Positions 17,110-25,374 of a DNA stretch of 64,000 nucleotides are shown here, one piece after another. Source of the stretch: Cellulomonas fimi ATCC 484 (lineage in GTDB: Bacteria; Actinomycetota; Actinomycetes; Actinomycetales; Cellulomonadaceae); assembly GCF_000212695.1 (NCBI RefSeq), contig NC_015514.1, forward strand, positions 1,736,001-1,800,000, in the 5' to 3' direction. Below the pieces are notes generated by a model. It did no database searches. It had not been told where the DNA came from and was given only the letters and a program-made list of their open reading frames with translations. A program made the translations under genes and the position numbers. How positions within the stretch are numbered: the first letter of the stretch is position 1; each line of letters opens with the position of its first letter.

Positions 17110-18008
17110 TCGTGGCGCACGGCCGACCCGCCGCCCTCGGTCGGCGGGTCGCGCAGCACGGGCGCCCGGCCGGCGAACGCCGCGGCCTCCTCGCCGTGCA
17201 GGATCCGGGCGGGGGCGGGCAGGCTGCGGATCGCGCGGGCCAGGCCCGCAGACCCGAGCAGCGCGGGGTCGTCCGTCGCGGCGAGCACGACGTTGCCGTA
17301 CCCGCGTCCGCGCAGCAGGCCCGGTTCCGCGACGACCGCGACGTCGTCGAACGCGTCGCGCAGCGTCGCGGCCTCCGACCGGGCGCCCGTCAGGGGAGGG
17401 CGGTCGGCGCAGTTCATGAGGTAGACCCCGCCCGGACGCAGCACGCGCACGACGTCGGCCACGAACTCGCGGGTCCGGACGTGGTCGGGCGTCGTGTCGC
17501 CCGCGAAGACGTCGCGGACGACGACGTCCACGCTCCCGGTCGCGACGCGGGCGAGCTGCTCGCGCGCGTCGCCCGCCCGGATCCGCAGCGCGGGGGACCG
17601 GGGCAGGTCGAACCAGCCGCGCACGAGCTCGGGCAGCGCGGCGTCGAGCTCCACGGCGAGCTGCTGCGAGCCGGGTCGCTCCGCGTCGAGCGCGCGCGCG
17701 AGCGCGCAGCCCGCCGCTCCGAGGTGCACCACGGACAGCGGCGCACCGGGCGCTCCGACACGCTCGAGCACGGCCGCCATCTGCTGCATGTACTCGAAGT
17801 CGAGGCGCCGCGGGTCGGCGGTGTCGAGGTACGAGCTCGGCACGCCGTTGACGAGGACCGTCACGCCGTCGGGGTCGTCGGGGTCGCGGACGAGCTCGAC
17901 GGTGCCGGTGGGGATGGCCACGGGTCCGGTCGGCCACGCCGGCCGCGTACCCCGTGTGGGCGGGCGGTGGGAGGCTGGGCGCTGTCGCGACGGGCGCTCG
18001 CGGGTCAT
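17091..18008 (-). CDS. Spermidine synthase-like class I methyltransferase-fold protein
   Basis: A 305-aa protein with the Rossmann-type fold of the spermidine synthase family. The nucleotide-binding glycine motif is VVHLGAAGCALAR, the acidic residue after beta2 is in LAVELDAALPELV, and SVDVVVRDVFAGDTTP replaces the usual catalytic segment. The expected polyamine-binding residues are not all evident, so it may be a spermidine-synthase-like protein without that activity, as are many actinobacterial paralogues. No membrane segments. Start ATG 18008 has -10 TAGCGT (18015-18020, minus) 6 nt upstream, so it is leaderless. A perfect LexA box (18034-18049) overlaps the -35 position, implying damage-inducible expression. 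The 3' end is repeated in tandem beyond the stop codon. Confidence 0.8.
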   Translation of the reverse strand: MTRERPSRQRPASHRPPTRGTRPAWPTGPVAIPTGTVELVRDPDDPDGVTVLVNGVPSSYLDTADPRRLDFEYMQQMAAVLERVGAPGAPLSVVHLGAAGCALARALDAERPGSQQLAVELDAALPELVRGWFDLPRSPALRIRAGDAREQLARVATGSVDVVVRDVFAGDTTPDHVRTREFVADVVRVLRPGGVYLMNCADRPPLTGARSEAATLRDAFDDVAVVAEPGLLRGRGYGNVVLAATDDPALLGSAGLARAIRSLPAPARILHGEEAAAFAGRAPVLRDPPTEGGGSAVRHEPQRQG

Positions 18009-18014
18009 GCGGCC

Positions 18015-18053
18015 ACGCTAGGCGTTGACGCGGTCGAACAGGTGTTCGATACT
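18015..18053. promoter_or_regulatory. Divergent SOS-controlled promoter with a perfect LexA box
   Basis: The box TCGAAC-AGGT-GTTCGA at 18034-18049 is a perfect match to the actinobacterial LexA consensus. Plus strand: TTGACG (18025-18030), 17 nt, GATACT (18048-18053), driving the HEPN-dinB operon; the box fills the spacer. Minus strand: -10 TAGCGT at 18020-18015 for the leaderless gene starting at 18008, with the box over its -35. One LexA dimer pair should silence both directions. Confidence 0.85.
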
Positions 18054-18077
18054 GGACGAGGACGGAGGGAGACGCAC

Positions 18078-18572
18078 ATGGCCGGTGGCGGGCAGGTCGG
18101 GCGCAGGGCGGTCGTGCATGCCGTCCCTCCGGTGGAGCACCGCGGGGCGGACGTGGCGCCGCCGGTGCCCGCGCGCGCCGTGGAGCTGCTGACCCGCGCC
18201 GATGCGGAGCTCCTGGCCGCGCAGTTCTCCTCCGAGGCGTGGGAGCAGTTCTCGCACGCGCACCTCGCCGCCCTCCGCGCTGGCGCGGCGGTCCTGGCCG
18301 CTCGTGGTCGGCCCACCGGTCGCCGCGCGCTGCGGACGGTGTGGGACATGCTCGACGTCGTCGCCCCCGAGCTGGCGTCCTGGAGCGGCTACTTCGCGCA
18401 CGCCGCGGCGCTGCGCTCGGCTGTCGACGCGGGGCGGTTCGACTCCGTGTCCGCGGCGCGCGCGGAGGAGGCGGTGTGCGCGGCCGAGGACTTCGTCGAC
18501 GCCGCGCGGCGTGCCGTCGAGACCGAGCCCGGCGGACGCGTGCCCCGCATGCTCGCCGTGAGCGCGTCATGA
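18078..18572 (+). CDS. SAV_6107-type HEPN domain protein
   Basis: A 164-aa, mostly helical protein of the actinobacterial SAV_6107 HEPN family, usually encoded beside translesion polymerase genes. The core runs about residues 35-150, including RAVELLTRADAELLAAQF, AHLAALRAGAAVLAARGRP, VWDMLDVVAPELASWSGYFA and a C-terminal helix rich in Ala/Glu. Catalytic HEPN RNases carry R-x4-6-H in the core. Here the only such match is R9-x4-H14 in the unstructured N-terminal tail, so RNase activity is doubtful. GGAGGGAG lies about 8 nt before ATG 18078. It overlaps dinB by 4 nt (ATGA) and shares its SOS promoter. A role helping DinB or signalling damage is inferred from context only. Confidence 0.85.
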   Translation: MAGGGQVGRRAVVHAVPPVEHRGADVAPPVPARAVELLTRADAELLAAQFSSEAWEQFSHAHLAALRAGAAVLAARGRPTGRRALRTVWDMLDVVAPELASWSGYFAHAAALRSAVDAGRFDSVSAARAEEAVCAAEDFVDAARRAVETEPGGRVPRMLAVSAS

Positions 18573-19840
18573 GCCGCGGGCCCCGGTCCGACGCCGCCCG
18601 GCGGGACTGGGGCAACGAGGAGGACGGCTGCTCGATCCTGCACGTCGACATGGACGCCTTCTTCGCGTCGGTCGAGCTCGCGCGCCGCCCGCAGCTGCGT
18701 GGTCTGCCCGTGATCGTCGGTGGGGCGCAGCGCGGGGTCGTCCTGGCGGCGACGTACGAGGCGCGGGCGTTCGGGGTGCACTCCGCGATGCCCATGGCGG
18801 CCGCGCTGCGCCAGTGCCCGCAAGCGGTCGTCGTCCCTCCCGACCACACGGCCTACCGCGAGGTGTCCACGGGCGTCATGCGGATCCTGCATGACGTGAC
18901 CGCGCTCGTGGAGCAGGTGAGCGTCGACGAGGCGTTCCTCGACGTCGCCGGCGCCCGCCGACGGCTCGGCCCGCCGACCGCGATCGCCGCGGACGTCCGC
19001 CGCCGCGTGGCGGCCGAGTTCGGCATCACGTGCTCGGTCGGCATCGCGGCCACGAAGTTCGTCGCCAAGCTGGCCTCGGGGCACGCGAAGCCCGACGGCG
19101 TCCTGCTGGTCCCGCGTGCCGCCACGGTCGACTTCCTGCGGGTGCTGCCGGTGGGGGCGCTGTGGGGCGTCGGGGAGCGGACCGAGGCGGCCCTCGCGCG
19201 CTGGGGCGTGCGCACGGTCGCGGAGCTCGCGGACAGCGACGTGACGACGATCCAGCGCGCCGTCGGCAAGGTCGCCGGCGCGCACCTGCACGACCTGTCC
19301 TGGGGGCGGGACCCGCGCCCCGTGCAGCCGCACCGTGACGAGAAGTCGATCGGCGCGGAGGAGACGTTCGTCGAGGACGTCGCCGACCTGTCCGTCGTCG
19401 AGGCCAAGGCGCTCGAGCTCGCGGACCGCTGCGCGGCGCGGCTGCGCCACAAGCGGCTCGTCGCCCGCACCGTGAGCATCAAGGTCCGCACGTCAGACTT
19501 CCGTACGCTCACCCGCGCGCGGACCCTGACGACCCCGAGCGACGTGGCGCGCGAGATCTACCTCGTCGCCCGCGAGCTCCTCGCCGGTGTGGACCTGCGG
19601 GGCCTTCCGGTCCGACTGATCGGGGTGCGCGCCGAGGGGCTCGAGGAGGCCGCGGCCGTGGTCCGGCAGCCCACGCTGGAGGAGGCGGTCGCCGAGGAGG
19701 TACCGGCGCGGCGCGACGCCGAGGTCGCCATGGACCAGGTGCGCGCACGGTTCGGCACCGCGGCGATCCGAACGGGCGCCCACGTCGACGGGCGCGACAC
19801 GCGCTCGACTACCACCTTCGTTCCCGCGGATCTATCCTGA
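18569..19840 (+). CDS. dinB: DNA polymerase IV (Y-family translesion polymerase)
   Basis: A 423-aa Y-family polymerase for error-prone bypass of damaged bases. The palm motif HVDMDAFFASVEL holds the first catalytic acidic residue, SVDEAFLDV holds the acidic pair, and the fingers motif ATYEARAFGVHSAMP and the helix-hairpin-helix region (GVGERTEAALARWGVRTVAELA) are present. The little-finger domain follows (about 265-370, including EKSIGAEETF). The C-terminal tail after residue 375 is basic and acidic mixed and lacks a clear beta-clamp motif. A 20-residue N-terminal extension precedes the usual start; ATG 18569 is fixed by the 4-nt overlap with the HEPN gene. Expression should be LexA-controlled through the box at 18034-18049. 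Confidence 0.94.
   Translation: MSRGPRSDAARRDWGNEEDGCSILHVDMDAFFASVELARRPQLRGLPVIVGGAQRGVVLAATYEARAFGVHSAMPMAAALRQCPQAVVVPPDHTAYREVSTGVMRILHDVTALVEQVSVDEAFLDVAGARRRLGPPTAIAADVRRRVAAEFGITCSVGIAATKFVAKLASGHAKPDGVLLVPRAATVDFLRVLPVGALWGVGERTEAALARWGVRTVAELADSDVTTIQRAVGKVAGAHLHDLSWGRDPRPVQPHRDEKSIGAEETFVEDVADLSVVEAKALELADRCAARLRHKRLVARTVSIKVRTSDFRTLTRARTLTTPSDVAREIYLVARELLAGVDLRGLPVRLIGVRAEGLEEAAAVVRQPTLEEAVAEEVPARRDAEVAMDQVRARFGTAAIRTGAHVDGRDTRSTTTFVPADLS
19833..19838 (+). promoter_or_regulatory. Possible -10 for the DUF3040 gene
   Basis: TATCCT inside the last codons of dinB, 39 nt before ATG 19878. No strong -35. Confidence 0.4.
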
Positions 19841-19877
19841 ACCCGTCACGGATCCACAGCCCATTACGGGGGTCGGA

Positions 19878-20270
19878 ATGCCTCTCTCCGAGTACGAGCA
19901 GCGCGTACTTGAGCAGATGGAGCGCCAGCTCACGTCTGACGACCCCCGCCTGGCCAACACGCTCACGCAGCGCGGTCGCCGGTCCGTCAGTCGCTACCTG
20001 ATCGCCGGCACCGGTGCCGCGATCGGTCTGCTCCTGCTCGTGCTCGGTGCCGCCGGCAGCCTGCCGCTGCTCGGCGTCGTCGGTTTCGTCGTCATGTTCG
20101 CCGCCGTGGCCTTCGCCTTCGCGGACCCGCAGCGCGGCGGGCGACGCAGCGGTCCTCGCGGCGTCGTGCAGGCGGACGGCGCGGTGCGCCCCTCGGCCTC
20201 GGCGCGCAAGGGCGGGTTCATGTCCCGTCTCGAGCAGCGCTGGGACCGTCGCCGCGACGAGGGTCGCTGA
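19878..20270 (+). CDS. DUF3040 membrane protein
   Basis: A 130-aa protein of the DUF3040 family, confined to actinobacteria and often encoded just before mraZ. The N-terminus MPLSEYEQRVLEQMERQL and the following DPRLANTL are the family signature. Two hydrophobic helices (about residues 41-61 and 63-84) form a hairpin, and the C-terminal 45 residues are very basic. ATG 19878 follows GGGGGTCGG, a weak ribosome site. Function unknown; its conservation near division genes suggests an envelope role, but that is inference. Confidence 0.88.
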   Translation: MPLSEYEQRVLEQMERQLTSDDPRLANTLTQRGRRSVSRYLIAGTGAAIGLLLLVLGAAGSLPLLGVVGFVVMFAAVAFAFADPQRGGRRSGPRGVVQADGAVRPSASARKGGFMSRLEQRWDRRRDEGR

Positions 20271-20483
20271 CCTTTCCCCACCTGCACGTCGCGCGGGTCA
20301 ACCAGACCGTCCTCGGCGCGCGACGGCGGAGCCGCGCACCAGCCCGGCGCCGGACCGTGCAGTGCGCACGTCGGGGGCGGGCCTCCGGACGGAGAGGCGG
20401 TGCACCCCGAGGGCGCGACCTTCCGGCGGCGCGACGAGCAGGCTGGTGCGGCGCGGGAGCGACTCCCCGGGAGCGACGCCCGC

Positions 20484-22773
20484 TCAGCGGGTCGGCCGGC
20501 CGCTTCCGGCGCCGCTCAGCTGCGACGTCACGCCGTCCACGACCTCGTCCGTCCACCGCAGCAGGTCCTCGGTCGCCACGTCCTCGGGTGCGGGTGCATA
20601 GCGCTGGCGCTCGACGGTGCGCGCCAGCTGCTGCAGGGCGCGCGCGGCCGCCGCGTCCAGCTCGGACCCGGACGCGGCGAGGACCTGGCTCTGCACGGCG
20701 AGCACGGCGTCGCGCGGCGTCGTCGCGTCGCTCCAGCTGATGCCCTTGGACGCGAGCCGCCGTCGGGCGCGCAGCCAGGCGCGCTCCGGTGTCTCGTCGG
20801 CGCGGGTCCGCGTGCGGCGGCGCACCAGGGGCAGGGCGAGCAGGAGGGCGACGAGCACCACGCCACCGATGACGCCGACGCGGGTCCAGCTCTGCTCGGT
20901 CTCCTGCTCGACGACCGGCCCGGTGGGGACGGGCGCCGTCGTGGCGGCGCCCGTCGGTGCGGCGGCCGACGGCAGGGCCTCGTCGGGCACGTCGTCGCCG
21001 GGGCCGATCGCGGCGAACGGGTCGCTCCACAGCGGCGGGGCGCCGGACTGGATCGCCGGGGTCGGCTCGAACCGGACCCAGCCCTGGTCCGCGAAGTAGA
21101 GCTCGGGCCAGGCGTGCGACTTGCGCCCGGTGACGACGTAGGTCCCGTCCCCGTCCGCGTCACCCGGCAGGAACCCGACCCCGACGCGCGCCGGGATGTC
21201 CAGCGTGCGGGCCATCAGGGCCATGCCGGTCGCGAACTGCACGCAGTAGCCGCGGCGCGACTGCAGGAAGTCCCACACGGCGTCCTCGCTGCGCGCGGGT
21301 GCGACCCGCGTGTCGTAGGTGAAGTTCGTCGCCGCGCGGAAGTAGGACTGCAGGGCCATCGCCTGCTCGTAGGGGGTGGTCGCGTCGGCGGTGAGCGAGC
21401 GGGCGAGGTCCTCGATCTCGGCCGCGTGCTCGGTGGTGGGCACGGCGAGTGAGGCCCCCGCGTCGCCCGGGTCGCCGACGCGCGCCCCCGCGAGGTCGTC
21501 GGCCGTCAGGTCGGGGGACCTCGACGAGCATCGAGTAGCGCATGCCGTCGAACGTGCTCCGGCGCCCGACGACCTCGTCCCGTCCGTCGTCGTACGACCA
21601 CGCGCCGTCGACGGTCACGGTGCGGGGGAACGTGCTGACGGGGAGCCGGCGCTCGCGCAGCGCCCCGACCTCGACGGCCACGGACGCGAGCGTGCCGCGC
21701 GCGGCGTCGGGTGTGCCGCCGCGGATGCCCGGGTCGGACGCGAGGAGCTCGCCCGGCTCCCACGTGCGGACATCCGTCGCGTCGTCACGCTGCCACTCGC
21801 GCCCGTCGAAGGACGTGAGCGTGAACGCCCGCAGGGGTCCGATGAGCCGGGCGGTGACGGCGGGCCCGTCCGACGCGCTCGGCGCCGGCGTGGGCACCTC
21901 GAGGTCGGGCGCCGTGCCGGCCGCCGCGTCGGCGCCCTCGGGCGGGACGACGGTGTAGCGGAGCACGACCTGTCCCGAGCGGGTGCCGAGGCTCTCGCGC
22001 AGGTCGAGGTTGCTGCTGAGCTGCAGCGGGCCGACCGGCCCGGAGCCGAGGCTCGGCAACGCGAGCGAGGCCCATCCGGGCAGAGCGGCGACGACGGGTC
22101 CGGCGGCGAGCGCGGTGACCACGACAGCGGCGGCGCCCGCCAGCGCGCTCCCGGTCCGGCGCGCGCGGTCGCTGTGCGCGGAGGCGGGTGCCGCGCTCAG
22201 GGCGAGCAGCAGCAGGTAGGCGAGGCCGGTCCAGGCGACGGCGCCGGTGCCCCCGGGGAAGCCCAGGAACACGGTGGGCACCCACAGGCCGAGCAGGGCG
22301 ATGCCGGCGAGCGCGGGCAGCCCGAGCCCGACGGCCAGGAGGTCCGCCACCAGCAGCACGAGGACGGCGCCGACGACGACGAGCAGCTCGGCGGGCCGGA
22401 CGCCCGGCATCGGGACGAGCGAGGCGTTGATGACGGCGACGCCCTCGCGCGCGGTGGCCATGGCGCGGTCGAGCGAACCGAGGTCGGGCAGGACCTGGAT
22501 GCGTCCCGGGGGAGCGCCGTACCGCACGAGCACGCCGGCGGCGGCCACGACGAGGCCGACGAGGGTGGGCGCCCACCACGAGCGCGTCACGGCGCGGGCC
22601 CCCGCGACGACGGCGGCCGTGAGGCCGACGGCGAGCCAGGTGACCGTCAGCCACCGGCCGGGCTCGATCAGGTGCGACAGGGCGGTGACGGCGGCGCAGG
22701 TCGCCACGGCGCACAGGGCGGTGGCGAGCACGCTGCGCGGACCGCGCGGGATGCGGGCGGGTGCGGCGTTCAC
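20484..22773 (-). pseudogene. TgpA-like transglutaminase membrane protein, interrupted by a 1-nt frameshift in a G run
   Basis: Would encode 762 aa. The first about 210 residues are six or seven membrane helices (TgpA N-terminal domain). An extracytoplasmic part leads to the transglutaminase core with Cys in RRGYCVQFATGMA, His in GRKSHAWPELYF and the acidic third residue in the YFADQGW segment. A last membrane helix (VGVIGGVVLVALLLALPLV) and a cytoplasmic DUF4129-like tail follow. The frame shifts after MLVEVP: the coding strand has five Cs (21513-21517) where four would continue directly into DLTADDLAG. Both halves are otherwise intact. GTG 22773 overlaps the DUF58 stop by 4 nt. Last gene of the moxR-DUF58-transglutaminase operon, thought to process or crosslink envelope proteins or peptidoglycan. 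Real lesion or sequence error cannot be told apart here. Confidence 0.85.
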
Positions 22774-24011
22774 CGGGCGCTCCCCAGCAGGCGCAGCCAG
22801 CACGCGACGACGTCCTCGCCCGGCGCGACGGCGCACGCGCGCCACCCGGCGCGGCGCAGGGCGTTGACCGTGTGCTGCGCCTCCCGCTCGTGCGCCGGGC
22901 TCGCGCCGTCGGCGCGCACGACGGCCCATCCCTGGGCGTTGTCGGCGACGTGCGCGAGCGCGGCCCGCGCCCCCGCGCCGAGCGGGCCGAGGACGGCCAG
23001 CACGATCTCGCCCCCCGCCTCCGTGGTCTCCAGCAGGTGTGCGGCGGCGAGGAGCTGCGACTCGGCCTCCTCGGGCGAGCGGGGCGCCTCGAGGTCGACG
23101 GTCGAGTCGAGCAGGTCGGCACGCGCGGTCGGGCCGGAGCGCGCGTGCAGGAACTCCGTGCCGGCGCCGTCGCGACCACCGAGGAGGCGCACCGGGTGAC
23201 CGCCCTCGAGCATCGCGATCGCCATGGAGGCGGCGAGCGAGATCGTCCACTCCAGGGCGGCGAGCCGGGCGGGGAGGTCCAGCAGGACGGACACGGGGCG
23301 CATGCCGGCCCGCTCGTCGGAGCGGACCATGAGCGCGCCGCGCCGCGCGCTGCTGCGCCAGTGCACGCGCCGCAGGTCGTCGCCCTCGCGGTAGTCGCGC
23401 AGCGAGGCGTCGTCGGTGGAGGGCGTGCGCGCGCCGAGGGCGACGCGGTCGGGCTCGCCGACGAGCACGTCGGACGCGGTCGGCAGCGGGACGACCGTGG
23501 GCCAGACGACGACCTCGGCGTGGTCCCCGAGCGTCGCGCTCGACCGCGCCACTCCGAAGGGGTCGCTGCGGGTGACGACCAGGGGGCCGAGCTGCCATCG
23601 CCCGCGACGGGCGGCCTCGACGGTGTAGGAGACGGTCACGCGCTGCGGGCTGCGGCTGACGCGTGCGCGCAGCGGCCGGCCGCCCGAGAGCTCGGTGGCC
23701 GCCTGCTCGGCGAACCGCAGGCCCGCGAGCCGCACCCGGGCCGCGGGGTCGGAGGCGGTGATGCGGACGTCGACGCGTGCCTGCTCCCCGGCGTGCACGG
23801 GGTTCGGCCGGGCGTCGCGCGCCACCGCGAGCCGGTGCCGTCCGCGGCCGGGGTCGAGCAGGCCGACCACCACGGCCGCACCGACCGCGAGCAGGACGAC
23901 GAGCGTGCCGAGCCGCACGAGGTCCACCGCGCCGAGGCCGACGCCGAGCAGGACGAGCGTGACGCCGGCGAGCCCGAGCGCCCAGCCGCGCCGGGTGGGC
24001 CGCAGACCCAT
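22770..24011 (-). CDS. DUF58 domain protein
   Basis: A 413-aa protein with two membrane helices near the N-terminus (about residues 11-28 and 32-50), a beta-rich middle, and the DUF58 signature DYREGDDLRRVHWRSSARRG followed by a vWA-like C-terminal part (SVLLDLPARLAALEWTISLAAS). DUF58 proteins are encoded with MoxR ATPases and transglutaminases in many bacteria, where they are thought to form an ATP-driven assembly or chaperone complex at the membrane. Start ATG 24011 shares a base with the moxR stop (TGATG), and the stop overlaps the transglutaminase start, so all three are translationally coupled. Substrate unknown. Confidence 0.9.
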   Translation of the reverse strand: MGLRPTRRGWALGLAGVTLVLLGVGLGAVDLVRLGTLVVLLAVGAAVVVGLLDPGRGRHRLAVARDARPNPVHAGEQARVDVRITASDPAARVRLAGLRFAEQAATELSGGRPLRARVSRSPQRVTVSYTVEAARRGRWQLGPLVVTRSDPFGVARSSATLGDHAEVVVWPTVVPLPTASDVLVGEPDRVALGARTPSTDDASLRDYREGDDLRRVHWRSSARRGALMVRSDERAGMRPVSVLLDLPARLAALEWTISLAASMAIAMLEGGHPVRLLGGRDGAGTEFLHARSGPTARADLLDSTVDLEAPRSPEEAESQLLAAAHLLETTEAGGEIVLAVLGPLGAGARAALAHVADNAQGWAVVRADGASPAHEREAQHTVNALRRAGWRACAVAPGEDVVACWLRLLGSAR

Positions 24012-25024
24012 CAGCCGATGGCGCGTCGGGCGCGCGGGCCGCCGGTGGTGACGGCGGCGGGCACGGGCAGCGGGGTGCGGGCGACGATGTCCCTGACGAT
24101 GTCGGAGGTGGAGCGGCCCGACAGCCGGGACTCGGTGCTGGGCAGGAGCCGGTGGGCGAGGACGGGCTCCGCGAGCTGCTGCACGTCGTCGGGCAGGACG
24201 TGGTCGCGCCCGTCCATCGCGGCGAGCGACTTGGCGGCGCGCAGCAGCTGGATCGCGGCGCGCGGCGACGCGCCCAGGCGCAGGCCGTGGTCCTCGCGCG
24301 TCGCGGTGACGAGGTCGACGACGTACCGCTTGACCGCGGGCGCCGCGAACAGGCGGCGGGTGGTGTCGATGAGCCGGCCGACGGCGGCTGCGTCCGTGAC
24401 GGGCCGCAGCTGGTCGAGCGGGTCGGAGGTCTCCTGCAGGTCGAGCATGTCGAGCTCGGACTCGACGCTCGGGTAGCCGACGGTCAGGCGCGCCATGAAC
24501 CGGTCGCGCTGCGCCTCGGGCAGGGGGTACGTGCCCTCCATCTCGACGGGGTTCTGGGTGGCGACGACGAGGAACGGCCGCGGCAGGGGGTAGGTGCGCC
24601 CGTCGACGGTCGCCTGGGCCTCCTGCATGCACTCCAGCAGGGCGGACTGCGTCTTCGGCGAGGCGCGGTTGATCTCGTCCCCGATGACGACGTGCGCGAA
24701 GACGGGCCCGGGCCGGAACTCGAACTCGTGCGTCTGCGCGCGGAAGATGTTGACGCCCGTGAGGTCGCTCGGGAGCAGGTCCGGCGTGAACTGGATGCGG
24801 CCGACGGGGCAGTCGATGGTGCGGGCGACCGCCTTCGCGAGCGTCGTCTTGCCGACACCGGGCACGTCCTCGAGCAGCAGGTGGCCCTCGGCCAGCAGCA
24901 CGGCGAGCGTGACGCGGACGAGCTCGGGCCGCCCGGTCACGACGGACTCGACGCCGGCGCGCATCCGGCCGGTGGTTCGGACGACGTCGTCGAGCTCGCT
25001 CGACGACGGCACGGCCTGCAGCAT
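24011..25024 (-). CDS. MoxR family AAA+ ATPase
   Basis: A 337-aa AAA+ protein of the MoxR group, acting as a chaperone-like ATPase. Walker A is EDVPGVGKTTLAKA, Walker B is VIGDEINRASPKTQSALLE (the ERN/NRASPKTQ stretch is diagnostic), sensor 1 is VVATQNPVEMEGTYPLPEAQRDRF, and sensor 2 is in LRLGASPRAAIQLLRAA. ATG 25024 is preceded by GGGAGG, and TAGGCT at 25053-25058 (minus) is a probable -10. The gene faces away from mraZ, and GTGGAG-type repeats on its strand lie upstream. First gene of the moxR-DUF58-transglutaminase operon. Confidence 0.94.
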   Translation of the reverse strand: MLQAVPSSSELDDVVRTTGRMRAGVESVVTGRPELVRVTLAVLLAEGHLLLEDVPGVGKTTLAKAVARTIDCPVGRIQFTPDLLPSDLTGVNIFRAQTHEFEFRPGPVFAHVVIGDEINRASPKTQSALLECMQEAQATVDGRTYPLPRPFLVVATQNPVEMEGTYPLPEAQRDRFMARLTVGYPSVESELDMLDLQETSDPLDQLRPVTDAAAVGRLIDTTRRLFAAPAVKRYVVDLVTATREDHGLRLGASPRAAIQLLRAAKSLAAMDGRDHVLPDDVQQLAEPVLAHRLLPSTESRLSGRSTSDIVRDIVARTPLPVPAAVTTGGPRARRAIG

Positions 25025-25091
25025 GACGCCTCCCTTGGCGGAACTGGGACGAGCCTAAAGGAATCAGGCCGGGCCTGACCTGGACTCCGTC

Positions 25092-25107
25092 CCCCACTTC
25101 CCTCCAC
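25092..25107 (-). promoter_or_regulatory. MraZ-type repeat pair facing moxR (proximal)
   Basis: On the minus strand GTGGAG-GGAA-GTGGGG: two hexamers with a 10-bp period, about 35-50 bp upstream of the moxR -10. Same repeat unit and spacing as the array before mraZ. Confidence 0.5.
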
Positions 25108-25218
25108 GTGCCCGACGGCCCACCCGGGAGGTGGCACGGGAATCGCGTGGTCCGCCCGGAGTTGTCCGGGTCCGGGTCCGGACGACACGCCCCGGGCGGG
25201 TGAACCTCGCGGATTGCC

Positions 25219-25234
25219 CTCCACTTCCCTCCAC
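25219..25234 (-). promoter_or_regulatory. MraZ-type repeat pair facing moxR (distal)
   Basis: On the minus strand GTGGAG-GGAA-GTGGAG, 10-bp period. The linker GGAA is the same as in the other two arrays. It lies midway between moxR and mraZ. Confidence 0.5.
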
Positions 25235-25296
25235 CCTCTCTGACCTGCATGTTCACGTCTTCCGACGGGTGAATTCACAGGTCTTTCCGGTGGCAG

Positions 25297-25322
25297 GTGG
25301 AGGGAAGTGGAGTACCGTGGAG
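25297..25322 (+). promoter_or_regulatory. MraZ-binding repeat array before mraZ
   Basis: Three GTGGAG hexamers at 25297-25302, 25307-25312 and 25317-25322, exactly 10 bp apart. MraZ of E. coli binds TGGGN repeats spaced 10 bp upstream of its own operon, so this is very likely the autoregulatory site of the dcw cluster. It lies 53 bp before the mraZ start. Confidence 0.75.
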
Positions 25323-25374
25323 GCATCGGGAGAGGCGGGGAGAAGCCCGCGGACGGGACCGGGAAGGAGGCGTG

